From contig NC_091023.1 in NCBI RefSeq assembly GCF_041296385.1, positions 22,934,924-22,998,923 of the forward strand: a stretch of 64,000 nucleotides of DNA, in the 5' to 3' direction. Source of the DNA: Aphelocoma coerulescens (lineage: Eukaryota > Chordata > Aves > Passeriformes > Corvidae). Within the stretch, counting starts at the first letter, position 1. Every line of letters begins with the position of its first letter. The translations under genes were made by a program, and so were the position numbers. This document shows, piece after piece, positions 25,277-38,640 of this stretch. Under the pieces are notes generated by a model. It saw only the letters and a program-made list of their open reading frames with translations, searched no databases and had not been told where the DNA came from.

Positions 25277-28200
25277 AACAGAAGGAGAAAGATAGCTTTA
25301 CTTGCAAGTAAAAGATATTTGATAAAATGTGCTTAAGAAACTGTGGCAGTCAACATGAATGCTGCCATTCAGCACGTCTTAAGACTGGCAGGTGGATTTT
25401 AAAAATTAATTATCCCCCCAAATATCAAAGAAAAAAAGGAATTTGGTTTGTATGTGGCTCTAAAAGTGGAAAAACACAGATATTGCTTATTATCTTCTCT
25501 GTTTAGTGTATCTTTTATGATTTGACAAAAAAATCGCTGAGGTTTTTTTGTTTTGTTTTACGTACTTGGAATCTCCTCAAGTCAAAATCCCAGAGGAACA
25601 CAATGCCTTACTCTTAATATACACCAAATACAAATAGCTTTTTAATTCATAGCACTTCCTAATTGCTATTTTAGGCAGTGTTTGTAGAACAGCAGAGTAG
25701 AATACTGTGCTTCTGGTTGAAAACATGTTTTTGACATGTGAACTGTGTATCTTGCTGTCCCGAAACTCTGTCAAACCAGACACACCAATAATATGTTTAG
25801 CCCTGTAAACGTCTTTCCATTGTGCTCATTACCCTGTTATGGCAATTGCTTCTTAGGTGACTTTCATTCCCTGCCAAAGCGTAAAACACCCCGTGATGCA
25901 TGAAATGTGGGATTTGCATTCCCATTTGAAGCCTCAGATTCAAAAGTATGTTGGTGACTGGTTCCTCGAGGGCCTGTGTACGTCAGTGCAGGGTTCTGCA
26001 AGGCTTGGCAGAGTGGTGTCGGGGGGTAGTGGCAGTGTCGATCCTGTGGAAGTGTGGAGAAACAGTGGATTTTGGTTTATCTTTGGAAAAGGTGGCAATT
26101 GGTTTCCCTGGATGTGGCTGGCTGAGAACTTGCACCAGCTCTTTGCTTTAGCTAAGCAGGGCACATGGTTAAATTAGAGTGCTTCCCTCCTAGCTCCCTT
26201 AGCTCCCTCCCTTTTGCACTCCTGGAGAGCAAAACCCCTTTGCCTTGTCTCCCTGCTGATGTGCCACTGAAGGGATGTGGCTTTGGCACCATTCCTGTGT
26301 CCCCATGCTGGGGCTGGTACCTCCCCTGTGCTCCTGCTCTCCCCAGGCTAAGGCAGGAAGTCTCTTCTGTTGGCTTCAGCAAGGTGCATGGTTTTCTCTC
26401 CTTTTCTCCAACTCCCCTACAATCCCTTTACCCTGTGGTATTTCTACTTCATATTGATAAAGGAAAAGGGTTGTGTAGTCCTATACATGTATCTTAAGTG
26501 ACTCCACACATTTTATGTTATCGTTGGGAAGTCAGAACTGTTTCAATGCTTTGGTTAAATCTATTGTTTGGACTCTTACACAAAGTTTTCTGTAAACTCT
26601 TCCTGTTCATACCAGGTGAGGATCTGGCTCCTTTTTTTGCTTTCAGTTTGGCGCTGCTGCCAGCTCTAAACTCCATTTGCTGTTTCTGCTAGGAGAGGAG
26701 CAGCAGGGGAAGGAAACTTTGAGGAAAAACTCCAACTTCTACATTTATGAGAGTGATTTTAATAACTTTGGGATACCCATGCTAATCCTTTAACAGGAAG
26801 GGGGTTTGAGAACTGACCCAACCTCCTTTCCTTTCATTCGGTCCCGAAACACCTGCAACTCTCAGCAGAGTAATCTATGAATCACTGTGTCTGTCGTCTA
26901 CTTATTGTCTTGTCTAGTGCACTCCACAGTGGAACTAATCAACAGCCCTGAATGAAGCATTGCTCCTGAGCTGAATTCCTTAAAGCTCCTGAAGTATTCA
27001 GCAAGGAGGAGAAATCTTTTAGTATGATTTGCTCCACATTCCAAATTCATTTATAGAAAGAGAATAGATGATTAACAACGGGTCGAGAGACACAGATTTA
27101 GCACTGCTTTGCCCTGACCTGCCCCGAGTTACTCCTTCCACTTCCCAGGCTGCTCTAATAAGATGGGCTCAAGGATTGGGATGGCAAAAGCTGCTTGAAT
27201 CCCCTGCACCCAGCCGTCTTAATTTGGTTTATTTGCCTTAATGAAGAAATCTGGTTCCTTAATCACAGGTGAACGGAAAAGGTCACTTGCCACTCTGACA
27301 AATGGGTTTACCCTGAGCTGTTTGTGTGGGGCTCTCAGATAGTGCCTTCTCCCCCTTTTCTCCCCTGCCACAAAATGCCAACGTCTCCGCGGCACCTCCT
27401 GTTGCGGCCATTACCTGTGGTGCCTGGGCTGCCTGCCAAGGAGCACCCTCGGTAGCAACAAAAGCATAATCATTTCCAGTTGGAAAAGGCTGAGCTGTAG
27501 TAATTTTCCTCTTTGAAAGCCGCAGCAGCCGGGCTTGGGTTAAGCAGGAGGACGCTTGGTCCTGGGACACAGCACAATGAGGGTACAAAATTTGTCATCT
27601 GCAGCAGCCATTTGGAGAGACCGTGAGGTCCCCAAACATGTTCTTCATCCTCACCTTGCAGTGTCCAGTTGACCTCGGCAATGGGGTGCCCAAGGGGATG
27701 TTTGCAGCTTGCAAACACCTCTCTTTTGGCCAGGTATGGGTGGGAAATGCTGATAAAATGTGTGCAAAAGAAGGGATTAGCATTTCCTAAGTGAACAGCT
27801 GGCCTGCAGAGGAGTTCAGAAGAGTGAGAGGTGTAAAAAGGACACCCTGCATCTCCCAGAACTGGGCAGCAGGACACTTTGAGAGTGCATCTCAGGCCCT
27901 TTCCCAACCAGTGCAAGACCCTGCTGTTGACTTTGGTAATAAACCGTAGCAATAAAGCCATGCCTCCATCCCGATGGACCGCCTGGAAAAAGCCAGCGGA
28001 GCTGTCTCACACAGTCCTGGTTTGTGGCTTACTCCAGGAAATCCTTCTGCAGCTGGTTCAAAAGGGAAACCATTTCAGAAAGCAGCTCAGGAGCTGTGTA
28101 GGTACGTGCAGGAAAAGCATTGTTTCTTCCAGGTAGAGCTGAGAACCTCTTGATGTGTGTAGAACACTGAGAGCACTTGGAGCACGTTCCTGGTGATGGA

Positions 28201-30034
28201 TGGTTGTCACCACCTGTGAGCTTTGTGGACATGTGGGCTGTGGAAAATAAAACTTTTGAGGAATGGCCCGGGAGCTTTGCAGAAGTATCACCCGTGTGGA
28301 GTGGTCAATGTCAGCTGAAGATGAAGCTCTTCTCCAGGTTCTGGGTGCTCACAGACAGCCTTGCTGGCAGCCTGTTTGGGTCACATAAAAAATGAGATGG
28401 GTCAAACCCCAGATGTGCTGACTGAGTGTTGAGATGCACTGATGTTTACTTTGTTGGAAAAAGTGATGTCTCTTTTACTTCACACTTCTGTTTTGAACCA
28501 AAAAGCGAGGTGGGAGTTGGTCCAAAACAGAGCTTTCCAATTTTATTTGGCATTTCAGTTCTGCTATTTTTGAGTAATAGTCAGAAAGATAAAGCTCTGC
28601 CTTGCAGGAACGTCCTTGGACGTGGAAAAATAAAGCAGACAGGTGACTGGCAGGAAGTGAGAGCGGCTGCTCCCACACAGATGCAGACGACTAAATAAGT
28701 TTTGAGATCATCGTTCCTGTTCAGGTCTTTTCCTTTGATTCTTCAGATTATTTTTATGTCAGAGGCAAATAAGAAACAAAGACAAATATGCAAAATGATG
28801 AGCTGGAGCTTATCGGAGCAGGAAAATAAGCCATTCACACCACTTCCCGGTTTGCCATGAAAGGCAAAATCATTCACAATGGTGAATCATGGCAGCTCGA
28901 GCAGCTTGAAATTACTGCTTTCTGGAGTTAAATTGCTGCTGGCATGCATGGGCTAAACAAAGATGTTAGTTCAGTTCATTTAAAAGAGCAAGTTTTCTTT
29001 AGCTTTAATTTCACATGTGCTTCTGTAGCGTCAATAGATGGTCTGATTTTCTGACAGATGACATTTGAGAGCATTTCTGTGTTTCCTTTGGGGAGCTGTG
29101 TAGTTTTAAAGAAAAAACCCATCAGAGGTGACGGAGAAGTGCACTCACTCCGATCTCCAAGAGACAAAATGGCTGGATGAGGCAGGAGTTGTATCTCCTC
29201 AACAACTGAAAACTGCTGCAGGTGAAAGTGACTTATTCTTCTCCCTGACAGAAACATGGATTTTGGAAAGAAATCTGCTCCTTCTGCCATCTGGGTGAAG
29301 GCATTAGTTCACCCAAGTTTTCTATGAGGATCTCTTTTGTAGTGGACTTTTAGAGGTAGCCAGGTACCTGTAACTTTTAGAGATATTAAAGGTACAGAAT
29401 GTTACTTTCATAGAATGTATTTTTGGCAGGTCTTATTCCTTCCCAGGTGTTGGTGACAGGAGATAGGTGCTTTATTACAACAAAAATGTAGCTGCTGAAA
29501 TTAGGCTGTTTGGAATGAGCTAGGTGGGAGAAAACCTTTTGAAGCCCAGATTTAATAGCAAATAGGTGCTTCTCCAGCGTGGCAGTCCCTGCCCTTCTGG
29601 CTCTTCCTGTTGTTTCTTGGATTTTCATATCTTTCTCTGGCTGCCAGGGAGCAGAACTTGTTCCCTGCAACCCAAAAAAATTCTCTCACTTTGTCCTACC
29701 AAATTTGACATGGGCAAAACATCTGACAAGACCATCTGCTGTAATGTGTCCTCGTGCCAAAGCTTTTCATTTCTTTCAGTTCACAGACTGTCAAGGTGGG
29801 ATTTATCTGCTGTAGGTGTCTCTGAGCATGCCCACCTCTGAGCAGATGGTTCAGATTTCCTTTGTACTTGCCAGACAGTTCGTAGGATGGCATTTCACCT
29901 CAAATTGGGCATCTAAACTGAGTCCCATACGACTCTCTTCCAGGGCTCAGTTTCTGCAGCCTGTGTGAAGCTGGTGAGGGTTTTGTAAACATCCAGACTT
30001 GCTGGTGGTGGATCCTGGCGTAGGATATGTGCAG

Positions 30035-30049
30035 ACAGCAGAGGGTGCT
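30035..30049 (+). promoter_or_regulatory. Possible CTCF site
   Basis: ACAGCAGAGGGTGCT agrees with the CTCF core CCASYAGRGGGCRCT at 13 of 15 positions by eye. The mismatches are the first base and T for C after GGG. A single match of this quality could be chance. Confidence 0.25.
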
Positions 30050-32239
30050 GGAGTTTTTTCCCTTTCAGTGCACCTCCAAGGTTGTGGGATCATTATAAAC
30101 TAAAATCAATTGGCTCTTACTCTGATTGCTGAACACACAGAAGCCAGGCAGGTACAGCAAGAGAGGAGGTACTGAACTTGAGTTAAATGGACACTGTCAC
30201 CTTCAAAGTCACACCTCTGCCAGAACTTCTGTCCCTACCAAATCAGTAAGTGAAAACTGAGACTATCATGATACAAATCAACAGACTTTAATTTTTAATG
30301 CTTTTTTTAACTAAGATTTTCCTCTCTTAAACATCTTTAGAACTTTTTTTTTTACAGGAAATTAAAAACAAAAGCCTCTACAATCCTTTATTTCAGAGAC
30401 AGGAGTCCAGAAAATTTTGTTCTGTCAGAAATAGATCTTGCAGATATCATCAACCTCCAGCAAGCTGCCAATATAGACTTTTATAGAGTAACAATGCTGT
30501 CAGCTGGCACCTTCCAGCCACATCCAGATCTGTACAACTACAGAGCTTCACCCAGGACTGCCAGTTCCATGGGCCAGGGCTGTAGGAAGAGCTCCTCTGT
30601 AAATATCACTAGTAAGACTTTTAAGAGCAGGATTTAAAAGAAGCAAGGGTAGCAAACCAGGCTTGCCAGGCTGTAAGACTTGAATAACTCCCTTAAAGCT
30701 CAACAGAAGTTAAGCCACTTAAAATTATCAGAGCCAAGCTTTCCCCATCAGGACATGGATGCACTGGTTGGTTGAGGAATAAGCCTGAAATTCAGACTTG
30801 CTCCTCAGGTCCAGCAGTGGGCAAGGAGCTTGAGGGCTGTGTTGTGTGTGCTGTGGTTGGTGATGGTGCTCATGGAGGGGAATGGGAGTGGGTGTAGGGC
30901 AGTGGCTGCTTCACCTTCCAGTTAATGCATCCTTACATCCATCCCTGCTTAAAAGTGCAAATTTCACACCACGGGTTCCAACTCCAGCTGATGTCATAGC
31001 CAGGATTAAAACTTGGGAGTGACTGGCTCCTGGCCTATTTATTAATCTATTAAATCACACAGTCTCTCTCCTGCTAACTCTCACTGGTTACTGGGATTGC
31101 TTGGCAGCAGCAAGCCCAGCCCAGTGTCCATTGCTGGCTCTGTTACCACTCCAGCTTGGTTGCCAGCTCAAGGGCATCCAGTCAACAAATATCTTATTTT
31201 TGGATTCTCCCATTCTCCTGAGACCATTGCTATGAAGAATGACCTCCCTTACCTCATTCACCTTGTTTGCTGTTCCCGACCTGGAGAGTGCCGTGGCTGT
31301 TGCATGAGTCAGTTGTCCCGTGGAGGAGAGGTCTCGCTGTGATGTTTTCCTTAGCATTTGAACCAGAGCTGTGGCTGGCATCCACAGGACAGTCCAGATG
31401 AACATAGAAAAGTCTATATTTTAGTCATGTTAAAGCTATGACTAAGCTAACGAAAGTCAGGAAATCCAAACTGCAGATTGACAGGTTGTCCTTGGACTGC
31501 CCTGCCACGTCTGGGCATGGGATGGCAGCACACCCGGGATGGAGTGCTGCAGTCCACGGGGAGGTGCTTCACTGTACAGTGCGCTGAGGGTGGAAGAGCA
31601 GCTTCAAACAGTTAGAACCTTGATGAGTTTATTTCTCTTCCTTTTAAGCAGTTAACTTTATGTTTGTTTGCAAGAAAGTCATTCTGCAAAGGTACATGGC
31701 TTCCTTGCATTGAAGTGGAAGTCTTGGTTTTGGATGTGAACATCAGGATAGTTTCTCCACCTCTGTAGGGTATGTACATGTCTGGATGTGGCTCGTGGGT
31801 CTTTCTGCACAGTAACACAGAAACCCCTTCCCATTTTGGAAGTGCCATTTCCCAGTTGCCTTTTTCTGTAGCTGACACCACTTATTGGTTTTGATATTTT
31901 TGAATTTATGAGAGCCATCTTTAGGAAAGGCACTATGGGAACCCAAAATCTTCCAGCTTGCCTGCAATACAAAGATTATGAAAAGTAATAAGAACTCACA
32001 TATTCTTATGCTAAACTACGTTTTTTTATGAAAGCCTCATCTATGTTTTTATTAGAACTGGGAAAATTATTCAGATCAAGTTAGTTTTCATAATTTAAAA
32101 ATTTTGGTTCTGTTCCACAATTTAATTCTTTAAAAACTTCTTGCTTCTCCCATTATCGGAGTAAATGGGTCACTTTATTTTGTAAAATGAATTGCAGCGT
32201 TTTGCAATATTCAGTGTTTATAGCTTTTGCTGAGCAGGC

Positions 32240-32540
32240 TCACCCAGTTTTAGTGTGGAATGGCCGGGCAATTTGATGCAAAAAAGAATGCCATTTAAAT
32301 ATGGGATCGGATTTTGCAACCCGATAAGCAGCAGCAATCCCAACTGGAGTATTCCCAGCTCGCCGCTATCTCTCGGGGCGGCTGGGAGTTACAATCGCCC
32401 TGCAACTTCCTCCTCCCTCCTTGCAAGGAGAGGATGGGAATTTGCTGAAGGCTTTTATCAGCAATATGCATCTGCCCCCATTCTCACTCAGCGGCTCTCG
32501 CCAACCAGTGGGAAAAGTCGGGCCAAGGCGTAATCTGCTC
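32240..32540. other. Locally CpG-enriched stretch, no gene seen
   Basis: Several CpGs cluster around AGCTCGCCGCTATCTCTCGG (32358-32377) and CTCTCGCCAACC, inside sequence that also has TTTAAATATGGGATCGG. It falls short of a CpG island. Plus-strand frames of 92 and 98 codons overlap here without recognisable domains. It may be a weak regulatory element. Confidence 0.4.
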
Positions 32541-34295
32541 CCAGCTTGCTTCCTGCTGCCGTGCCCCAGGGATGGAGGAAGCAGACAAGTGGCCCTGCAT
32601 GCTCTCTCCTTGCCAGACCCAAAAGTTCAAGAGGCTCAGGGAGACAGAAGAATGTTTCTTGCTCTCTTTTTCAGGGATATTGTGTATTTAATGCTGGAAT
32701 ATAGTGAAAGTCTGTAAAGATGAGACAAAACCCAGATGAGCCTTATGACTTCAAGCTCTTTGGACACCTGTTGAGTGAATTTTGTTCACTTGCTCTGTAC
32801 AGTCTGATGTGATATTAAGGTGCCATCTGAAGAGCCTTTCAGCTAGATGAGGTGTCATCTTCAGGTTTCAGTTTGTACTCTGCTCCATCTGTAGTTTGAG
32901 TAGACCTGAGCCCACCACTTGATTTATTTCTTTGCCTGTTCAAAAAAACTTTTGCGTCAAGAATTCCTCTTGCGTCTACAAAAGTTGTTTTGATGAAGTG
33001 TGAGGTGGAAGGGATTTTTCTGCTCCTGTTGCATGTAATCTAAGTAAGTTTGGTAGAAGCTTCTGGATAAGAAAGACTGATGGATAAGGCCAGAGGGGTG
33101 AGCACAGGGAGCATGCTGGGGTCTGAACAAAACATGCTGGAAACCAGCAGCAAAATGCAGAGCAGAAACTCTGCAAAGAACCATGAGTCCTCCAGACATG
33201 GACAAAGGCTGCCTTTTCACTATTTACCTGCAGCCATTGGTGCAGCAGGGTCTTGATCCCCAAATAAAACCATGGGGTGAGACCCTGGTATAAACAGGAG
33301 GAGCAGAGTCTCTTGCATTCTCTGGTGTTTGAATGGGAGAAAACCTTGCTTGAGCCAGAAAAGCCATGTTTGCTCAGAGCTAGATAATTGAACAAGAACT
33401 AGACATTTGTTTCTCTGTTTTTTGAAATATTTCTTCCCCAAACAACATAATTGTTGAAAATCTTGTTTCCATTTAAATCACAGGAGTTTTGTCATGGACA
33501 TTTATGGTGCCAGAATTTCTCACTACATATTTTTTGAGCACCTGAGCTTAGGTAGGGTTCAGAAGAACACAGTTGCCATTACAAGGTTGCTCCCAGCCTT
33601 CCTGTCTTGTATCAAGGTCTGGAGTTAACAGGGCAGTCTCAAAACGTGGCACATAATGCGTTTCTACATTAAATACACCCACATTATCTTACATCCCGAG
33701 CAGCCCAGATTGTCAGTAGACAATTATGGGTTTTGCTGGGTTTATTTTGATTGGCCTGCTCTCAGTTTTCCATAGTGGTACTCTATTTGTAAAAACAGAT
33801 CATTAATGATAACAACAGATGACATGTGTCTGAAATATGGGGTGGACGAAGGGAGTTAGTTTTTCTTCCTATTTTTTTTTTCCTGAGTGTCTGCACTTTG
33901 ACAGCGCATTTGCCAGGCTGTCACTTGCTTGAGAGATCCACAAGATTAGGACCTCATTGTGTGAATGTTTTCACAGCACTTGTTGCTATAAAGAATCTTC
34001 ACACTTCGATGGATGAAATCTGGACTCCTAGACACAAACTGTTAAGAAGCAATCATAACAATTAGCTAATGTGTCAACAATTAGCACTTTCCATCAACTG
34101 GCATTGAGTGGAACCTTCTTCTTATCCATATGCAGACAAAAATGCAATGATGTAGTAAAGAAAAGCAGTGAAGTTGGCTGCTCTCGTCCCTTGCTGTAGC
34201 CAGCAAGCTCCCATGGGCATTGTTTACAATGATTATTCTTCCATTATGATGTTATTGCACAGGTCAGGGGTGGTAGCTAGACTGAAAATAAGCTT

Positions 34296-34320
34296 CCCCC
34301 CCCCCCTTTTTTTTTTTCCC
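34296..34320. repeat. C11-T11 homopolymer pair
   Basis: Eleven C residues run directly into eleven T residues and then four C residues. It is low-complexity sequence, prone to length error. Confidence 0.85.
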
Positions 34321-35599
34321 CTTAAACTTTTGGCTGCTTTTACAAAAGTACAACAGAAACAACTGCTGTGAAAAGGTCAGCCAGTAACAGTACTTTAGTG
34401 TTTAACTGGTAAATATTTCAAAATAGTATTTCTAATATTTTACCATTTGGAAGTTTTTCAATGCATCTCCAGCCCAGTGCGACTCAATCATTGTAAGATT
34501 TCCACAGTCTCCACTGGGAATTCTTTACAATGGGCACATTATAGTCTGTTACTGTATCTACCACCAGTTGGTCAGAATTTGTTTTAATATCTTTTTATAT
34601 GGCATGTTACTGGCAGTAATAGAAAAAGCACTGTTTTCTCAAGTATTTTATGTATCTCCATATGAAAGTACTGAAGAGAACTGAAGATAGGAATTCCTCT
34701 TGCCCACACAGTAGCTTCTTAGGGGACAATACACGTGACTGGAAAGAAGATCAGTGTCTTCTCCAAGAAAATGGTTTTTGGGAGTGTTTCCTGTAATGCG
34801 TGGCATTCATATCAGGCTACTGTGAGGCAAGCACTAAGTACTGCAGCATCAGTGAGGGTTTCTTTGGTTAATTGTGGAGCTGGAGCCAAAGTGAAACCAT
34901 GTTAAAAAGAAGCAGCACAGTTTCTAAAAGTAACACTCTGCTTGACTGCAAGCCAGGGTGACTGATTTAAAACAGGGCACGGTGCTGGAGCACAGCCTCA
35001 TCTGGTGCAGCACCCTGGGAGCCACATCTTGGACCATGTGTGCACATTTAGGAGTGGTTTGACAGCTCCATAAAGAAGGTGTGTTAATCTGAACAAAGGG
35101 GTGGTGGTAAGGATGCAAATGAAAACAACAGTAATCAAGGTTTACTGATTTCTCTAAGTTCAGCAAGTGCTGTAACGTGGGAAAAGGACAACTCTGTGGC
35201 TTAGGGGCAGATGCACCATCTGCCCACCACTTCTGAAATCTCCCTTAGACTTGTCTTTGGGTGCAAACTTAAGACTTGAGCATACCTTGCTTGCCTCCTT
35301 TTAATCCCAGTTTTTTCCTGTCCCCTCCTTCCAGCCTGGGACATTGTGATACTAAACAAATGTTTGAGATTTTTGGAGTGGCAGGGAGTGGGGGTGGGGG
35401 AGTATAATTATACTGAGGATTATTAATATGGGAAATATGGTCAATAAATGTGAGAGGGGTTGAGTAATGCAGGAACATTCTTTACAAATTCTTTACTAAC
35501 GGAGTAGGCAGAGTGCCACAGACAAAGAAAATCCTCTGAATTGCAAGTGTGTTCTTATGGCTTTTGCCAAGATGATGACAAAACCCGTTCTTTCTTCCC

Positions 35600-35830
35600 G
35601 CATTAGGACTCCTATTCAATGATACACTTAAGAGTGTTTTTAAATTCCATTGACGTTTGAAAGCACTGTTGACTTTAATAGGACTTAAGCACCTGTTCAT
35701 GGTTAATTGTGTACTTTCAGGACTTTTCTCAAAGGAAAAAAAAAAGATGGATAGACTTAGGCATGTGCTTAAAGTTAAGCAGGTGCTTAAGTTCTTTGAG
35801 AAGCTGAGGACTTAGAACTGAGTCTAATCC
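35600..35830. repeat. Relic of an old amniote palindromic repeat, both arms visible
   Basis: Two related pieces lie close together. The first (35600-35700) has CCATTGACG, TGTTGACTTTAATAGGACTT and AAGCACCTG, recalling 'CATTGACTTTAATGGGACTTAAGCAC'. The second (35750-35830) has AGACTTAGGCATGTGCTTAA, then AGTTAAGCAGGTGCTTAAGT and TCTTTGAGAAGCTGAGG, recalling 'ACTTAAGCATGTGCTTAA-CTTTAAGCATGTGCTTAAGT-GCTTTGCTGAA'. The pieces are separated by an A-run at 35736-35745. This is the best preserved member of the family in the window, apparently with an internal duplication of the AAGCA(C/T)GTGCTTAA unit. Confidence 0.55.
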
Positions 35831-38439
35831 TCTCTGAAGTCTGAGGATGGCTTTCCTCTGTGTACCTGGTGCAGAGGAACAAGTTGTTAAAGCAATAGAA
35901 TGAAGACAGGAGAAATATCTAAAACAATATTTTTTTCAACAGCTCCCAGCGATGGCTGTCAGCTGCTGACACCTGAATTATAAAATGGATTTACAACCAG
36001 ACTAAATGTACTATACCAAAACCTCTTCCAAAAACATTTACAGCTATGGGTACAGACAATTTCACTGGGTAACTATAATCATACCCTGAAAAAATAAAGT
36101 TTTTTCATTAGTACAAGAGTTGCTCCTGGCCAGTGCAGAGCTTGATCCCCCAAGTGAAGAAGGATCTACTGCTGTTGGGTAAGATGGGAGAGGGAAAATA
36201 TTTTTTTTCCTCTGAGGAAGGACTGTTTTGGTGTAGACATGGATTGATGATTTAGGGAAAACAGTGCCAGATATCTTTCCTGCCTCTTAGCCTGGAATTA
36301 GGCAAACAGATTTTGGGTGATGATGGGAGTACAGTGTCTCTTCTTGAGAGCTGCCTTGGATGTTTCTTCATCTCCACTCCTTGTGTGGGAGGAGAAGACA
36401 AGGCCTCTCTTCTCTTTCCTTCTCCTGGTTCATGTTATGAATTCCATCACAACAGGGACTGTCTTGCTGGAAGTTAATGAGTAATGCTCAGTGATGCACC
36501 ATGCCAGGGCAAATCTGAAAACACCAGTGCTTTGGGGAGTGAGCAGCTTCTCCACCAGCACCTTGGCCATGAGTCTGGCCATATATGGTGGTTTTCTTAA
36601 AGCCTCATTTCCTTCAGTACTGTGAGTAAGAGACAATGATGCCTTCTGTTTAAAGACATAAAAAAGAAAAAAAGAGAAGAAGTTTAAAGCCCTTGTGGTG
36701 ACAGAGATAAGATGGAAGGAGAGACCCAACACCATTCCCAAATAAGAAGGCAAATAATTGAAATCCAGCATGCATTTGTAACAGCAACGAAACATCCCTA
36801 ACTCAAAATAAACCCATAATTCAGCTGTATTCCTTCCCGAGTGAGTTTGGATGGTGGAATCAGCTGCACTGTCTTGCTCATGGGAGGTGAGGGATGCCCA
36901 GAGCAGGTTCCCCTGCCTGAGACTCTTGGTGAGATTTAACCTCTCCACCATAAAACTGATAAAATTAAATGCAGTTTAAGTGGATCACAGGGAACTATGA
37001 GACTGTGGCAGGAAGGAAGAATTCCTTGCCTGGCTGTGTGTGTTTCTGGAGAGGATGAACACATATAAGCTGGATAGGAGGAGTTTTATCTTTGGTCGGG
37101 AATCTGGTAATCAGAGTAGAGTGTTTCACACAAGAGCTGCCAATTCCTGTCCACACCATATCACAAATGAACAGGAAAATAAAAACATTGAAAATTCTAT
37201 TTTTTTTCTTATTCAGCTTATTTACCAAACCTTCATATGGGAGAATGGCAAGCAATCCTCACCACTGCAGTCAGGAGAGCAAAAACAAGGAGAGCCAGGT
37301 GCTCCAAATAAGAAAATGTCAGGGAGGCTCTACATCTCCGCTGAGCAGCCTGAGCTATAAATTTTGGCAATGCCACCACTGTGACCTGGAGCCTGGGGGA
37401 AGAGAATAGTATAAAAATGATAAATCACAGCCAGAGTTCCAGATCTTAATCAGACAAAGAAAGCTGGTTCCATTATCAGACAGATTTATATAATCGCTTA
37501 CTAATAATGCTGTCTTCTTCCTCCAGTTTCTTTTAGTGAGACCCCAGATAGCAATCCTGAGGTCACATCCATCCTGGCATTGGAAGGGACCAGTGCTCTT
37601 CCATCCTGGAATTCTGTGTCGTGCAGGCAGTGTTTCCTTGCATTAATACCTGCTTTAACTAGAGCACCTCCCAGGGACGCAGCGAGTCCGGGTGCTGAGT
37701 GAGCTCAGCATTGGGGGAACTTTCCTAACAACTATTTTTGGTTGTATTCCTCACTGCAGTGTCTCCAGCTCCCAGCCAGTGCTCTCATTGTGCATCCATT
37801 TACTTCAGCTCCAGACATTTCCATGGTCAGGTCACTGTGATCTTCTTTCCCCTTTCTCGCCCAACAAGCTAACGAGGCTCTTCCCCTCGCTTTTCGGCAC
37901 AAAAGCTTCTGGATTTTCACCGCTCCTCTCTTTTGAATCCTCTCTAACATTTCACACTCCTCTCGAAGTGGAGGTGCCAGACTTCATGGCAGTTTTCCAG
38001 GAATATTTTCTTTGGTACCACCACAGTGGCATCCCCACTGTGTCCCAGGCAGGTTGGCTTCTGCTGCCCATTTTTAGGGGAGTCTGATCCCTCTGCTGTC
38101 TTGGTGATTTCCCTACTCTCAGCTCCTTAATTTTTGCATCTTCTGAATGTTTGTCATGTGTCTCTTCCTTGCCATCCATTAAAAACTGTGGTTGGGGTAG
38201 ACAGTAGCAGCAGTAGTGCCAGAAAGTCATTCTTCTAGGAGTCTTGGGAAATTATAGTTGCTTGAAAACGATTTCTTTTTGCTGTTGCAGATTTAAATTT
38301 GTCTTTCATTTGTGTGTTAGTGCAAATTTATTTGATTCCATTATCAGGAAAAATATAATTGTTTACTAGTAGTCTTTACCATATTTCAGTCTCTAAAATA
38401 TCATCCAAGGACTTATACTATAATATAAATTAATAATAT

Positions 38440-38640
38440 TATCCAGCCAAATACTTTGAATAATTTAAAAATATTATGTGACCAGCACTACCTTTTCCAG
38501 GTAAATTAAAATTTTAAAAATCTATTTACTTTGATAGAGACCTATTATCTGTAAATGCAGATTAATTAGCATTAACTCGAAATGCATTAATTTCTAAGGA
38601 AGAAAACCTTTTTAAGGAAAGAACATCAATATAATTTGCC
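38440..38640. promoter_or_regulatory. Candidate conserved AT-rich element
   Basis: CAGATTAATTAGCATTAACT (38559-38578) is followed by the palindrome AATGCATT (38581-38588) and AATTTCTAAGG. TTACTTTGATAGAG and TATTATCTGTAAATGC lie upstream. The homeodomain cores are tightly packed in 50 bases. The surroundings are AT-rich, which raises the chance rate of such motifs. Confidence 0.27.

Larger units (their letters stand above)
24360..32240. other. Non-coding DNA, no gene seen
   Basis: An 8 kb stretch with few distinctive features: the GAAA microsatellite at 25252, ATTA-rich fragments at 27030-27090 and 27211-27275, and a possible CTCF site at 30035. The 163-codon minus frame at 27470-27961 and the 140-codon plus frame at 24873-25295 are unrecognised. 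No repeat longer than a microsatellite is visible. Confidence 0.55.
32540..38440. other. Non-coding DNA, no gene seen
   Basis: Holds the C11-T11 tract and the palindromic repeat relic at 35600. A minus frame of 173 codons (36430-36951) is the second longest in the window. It has no signal peptide, domain or splice context that I can see. An acceptor-like TCTTCTTCCTCCAG ends near 37527 without a convincing exon after it. Confidence 0.55.

Noticed and set aside
29984..29994. TGTAAACATCC, the miR-30 family seed
   Set aside because: The next bases diverge from miR-30, and no complementary arm with a TGTTTGC/GTTTACA-type sequence lies within hairpin distance.
36430..36951. 173-codon minus-strand open frame
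   Set aside because: A rough estimate from stop-codon frequency gives about one frame this long by chance in 64 kb. No domain, splice or promoter context is visible.
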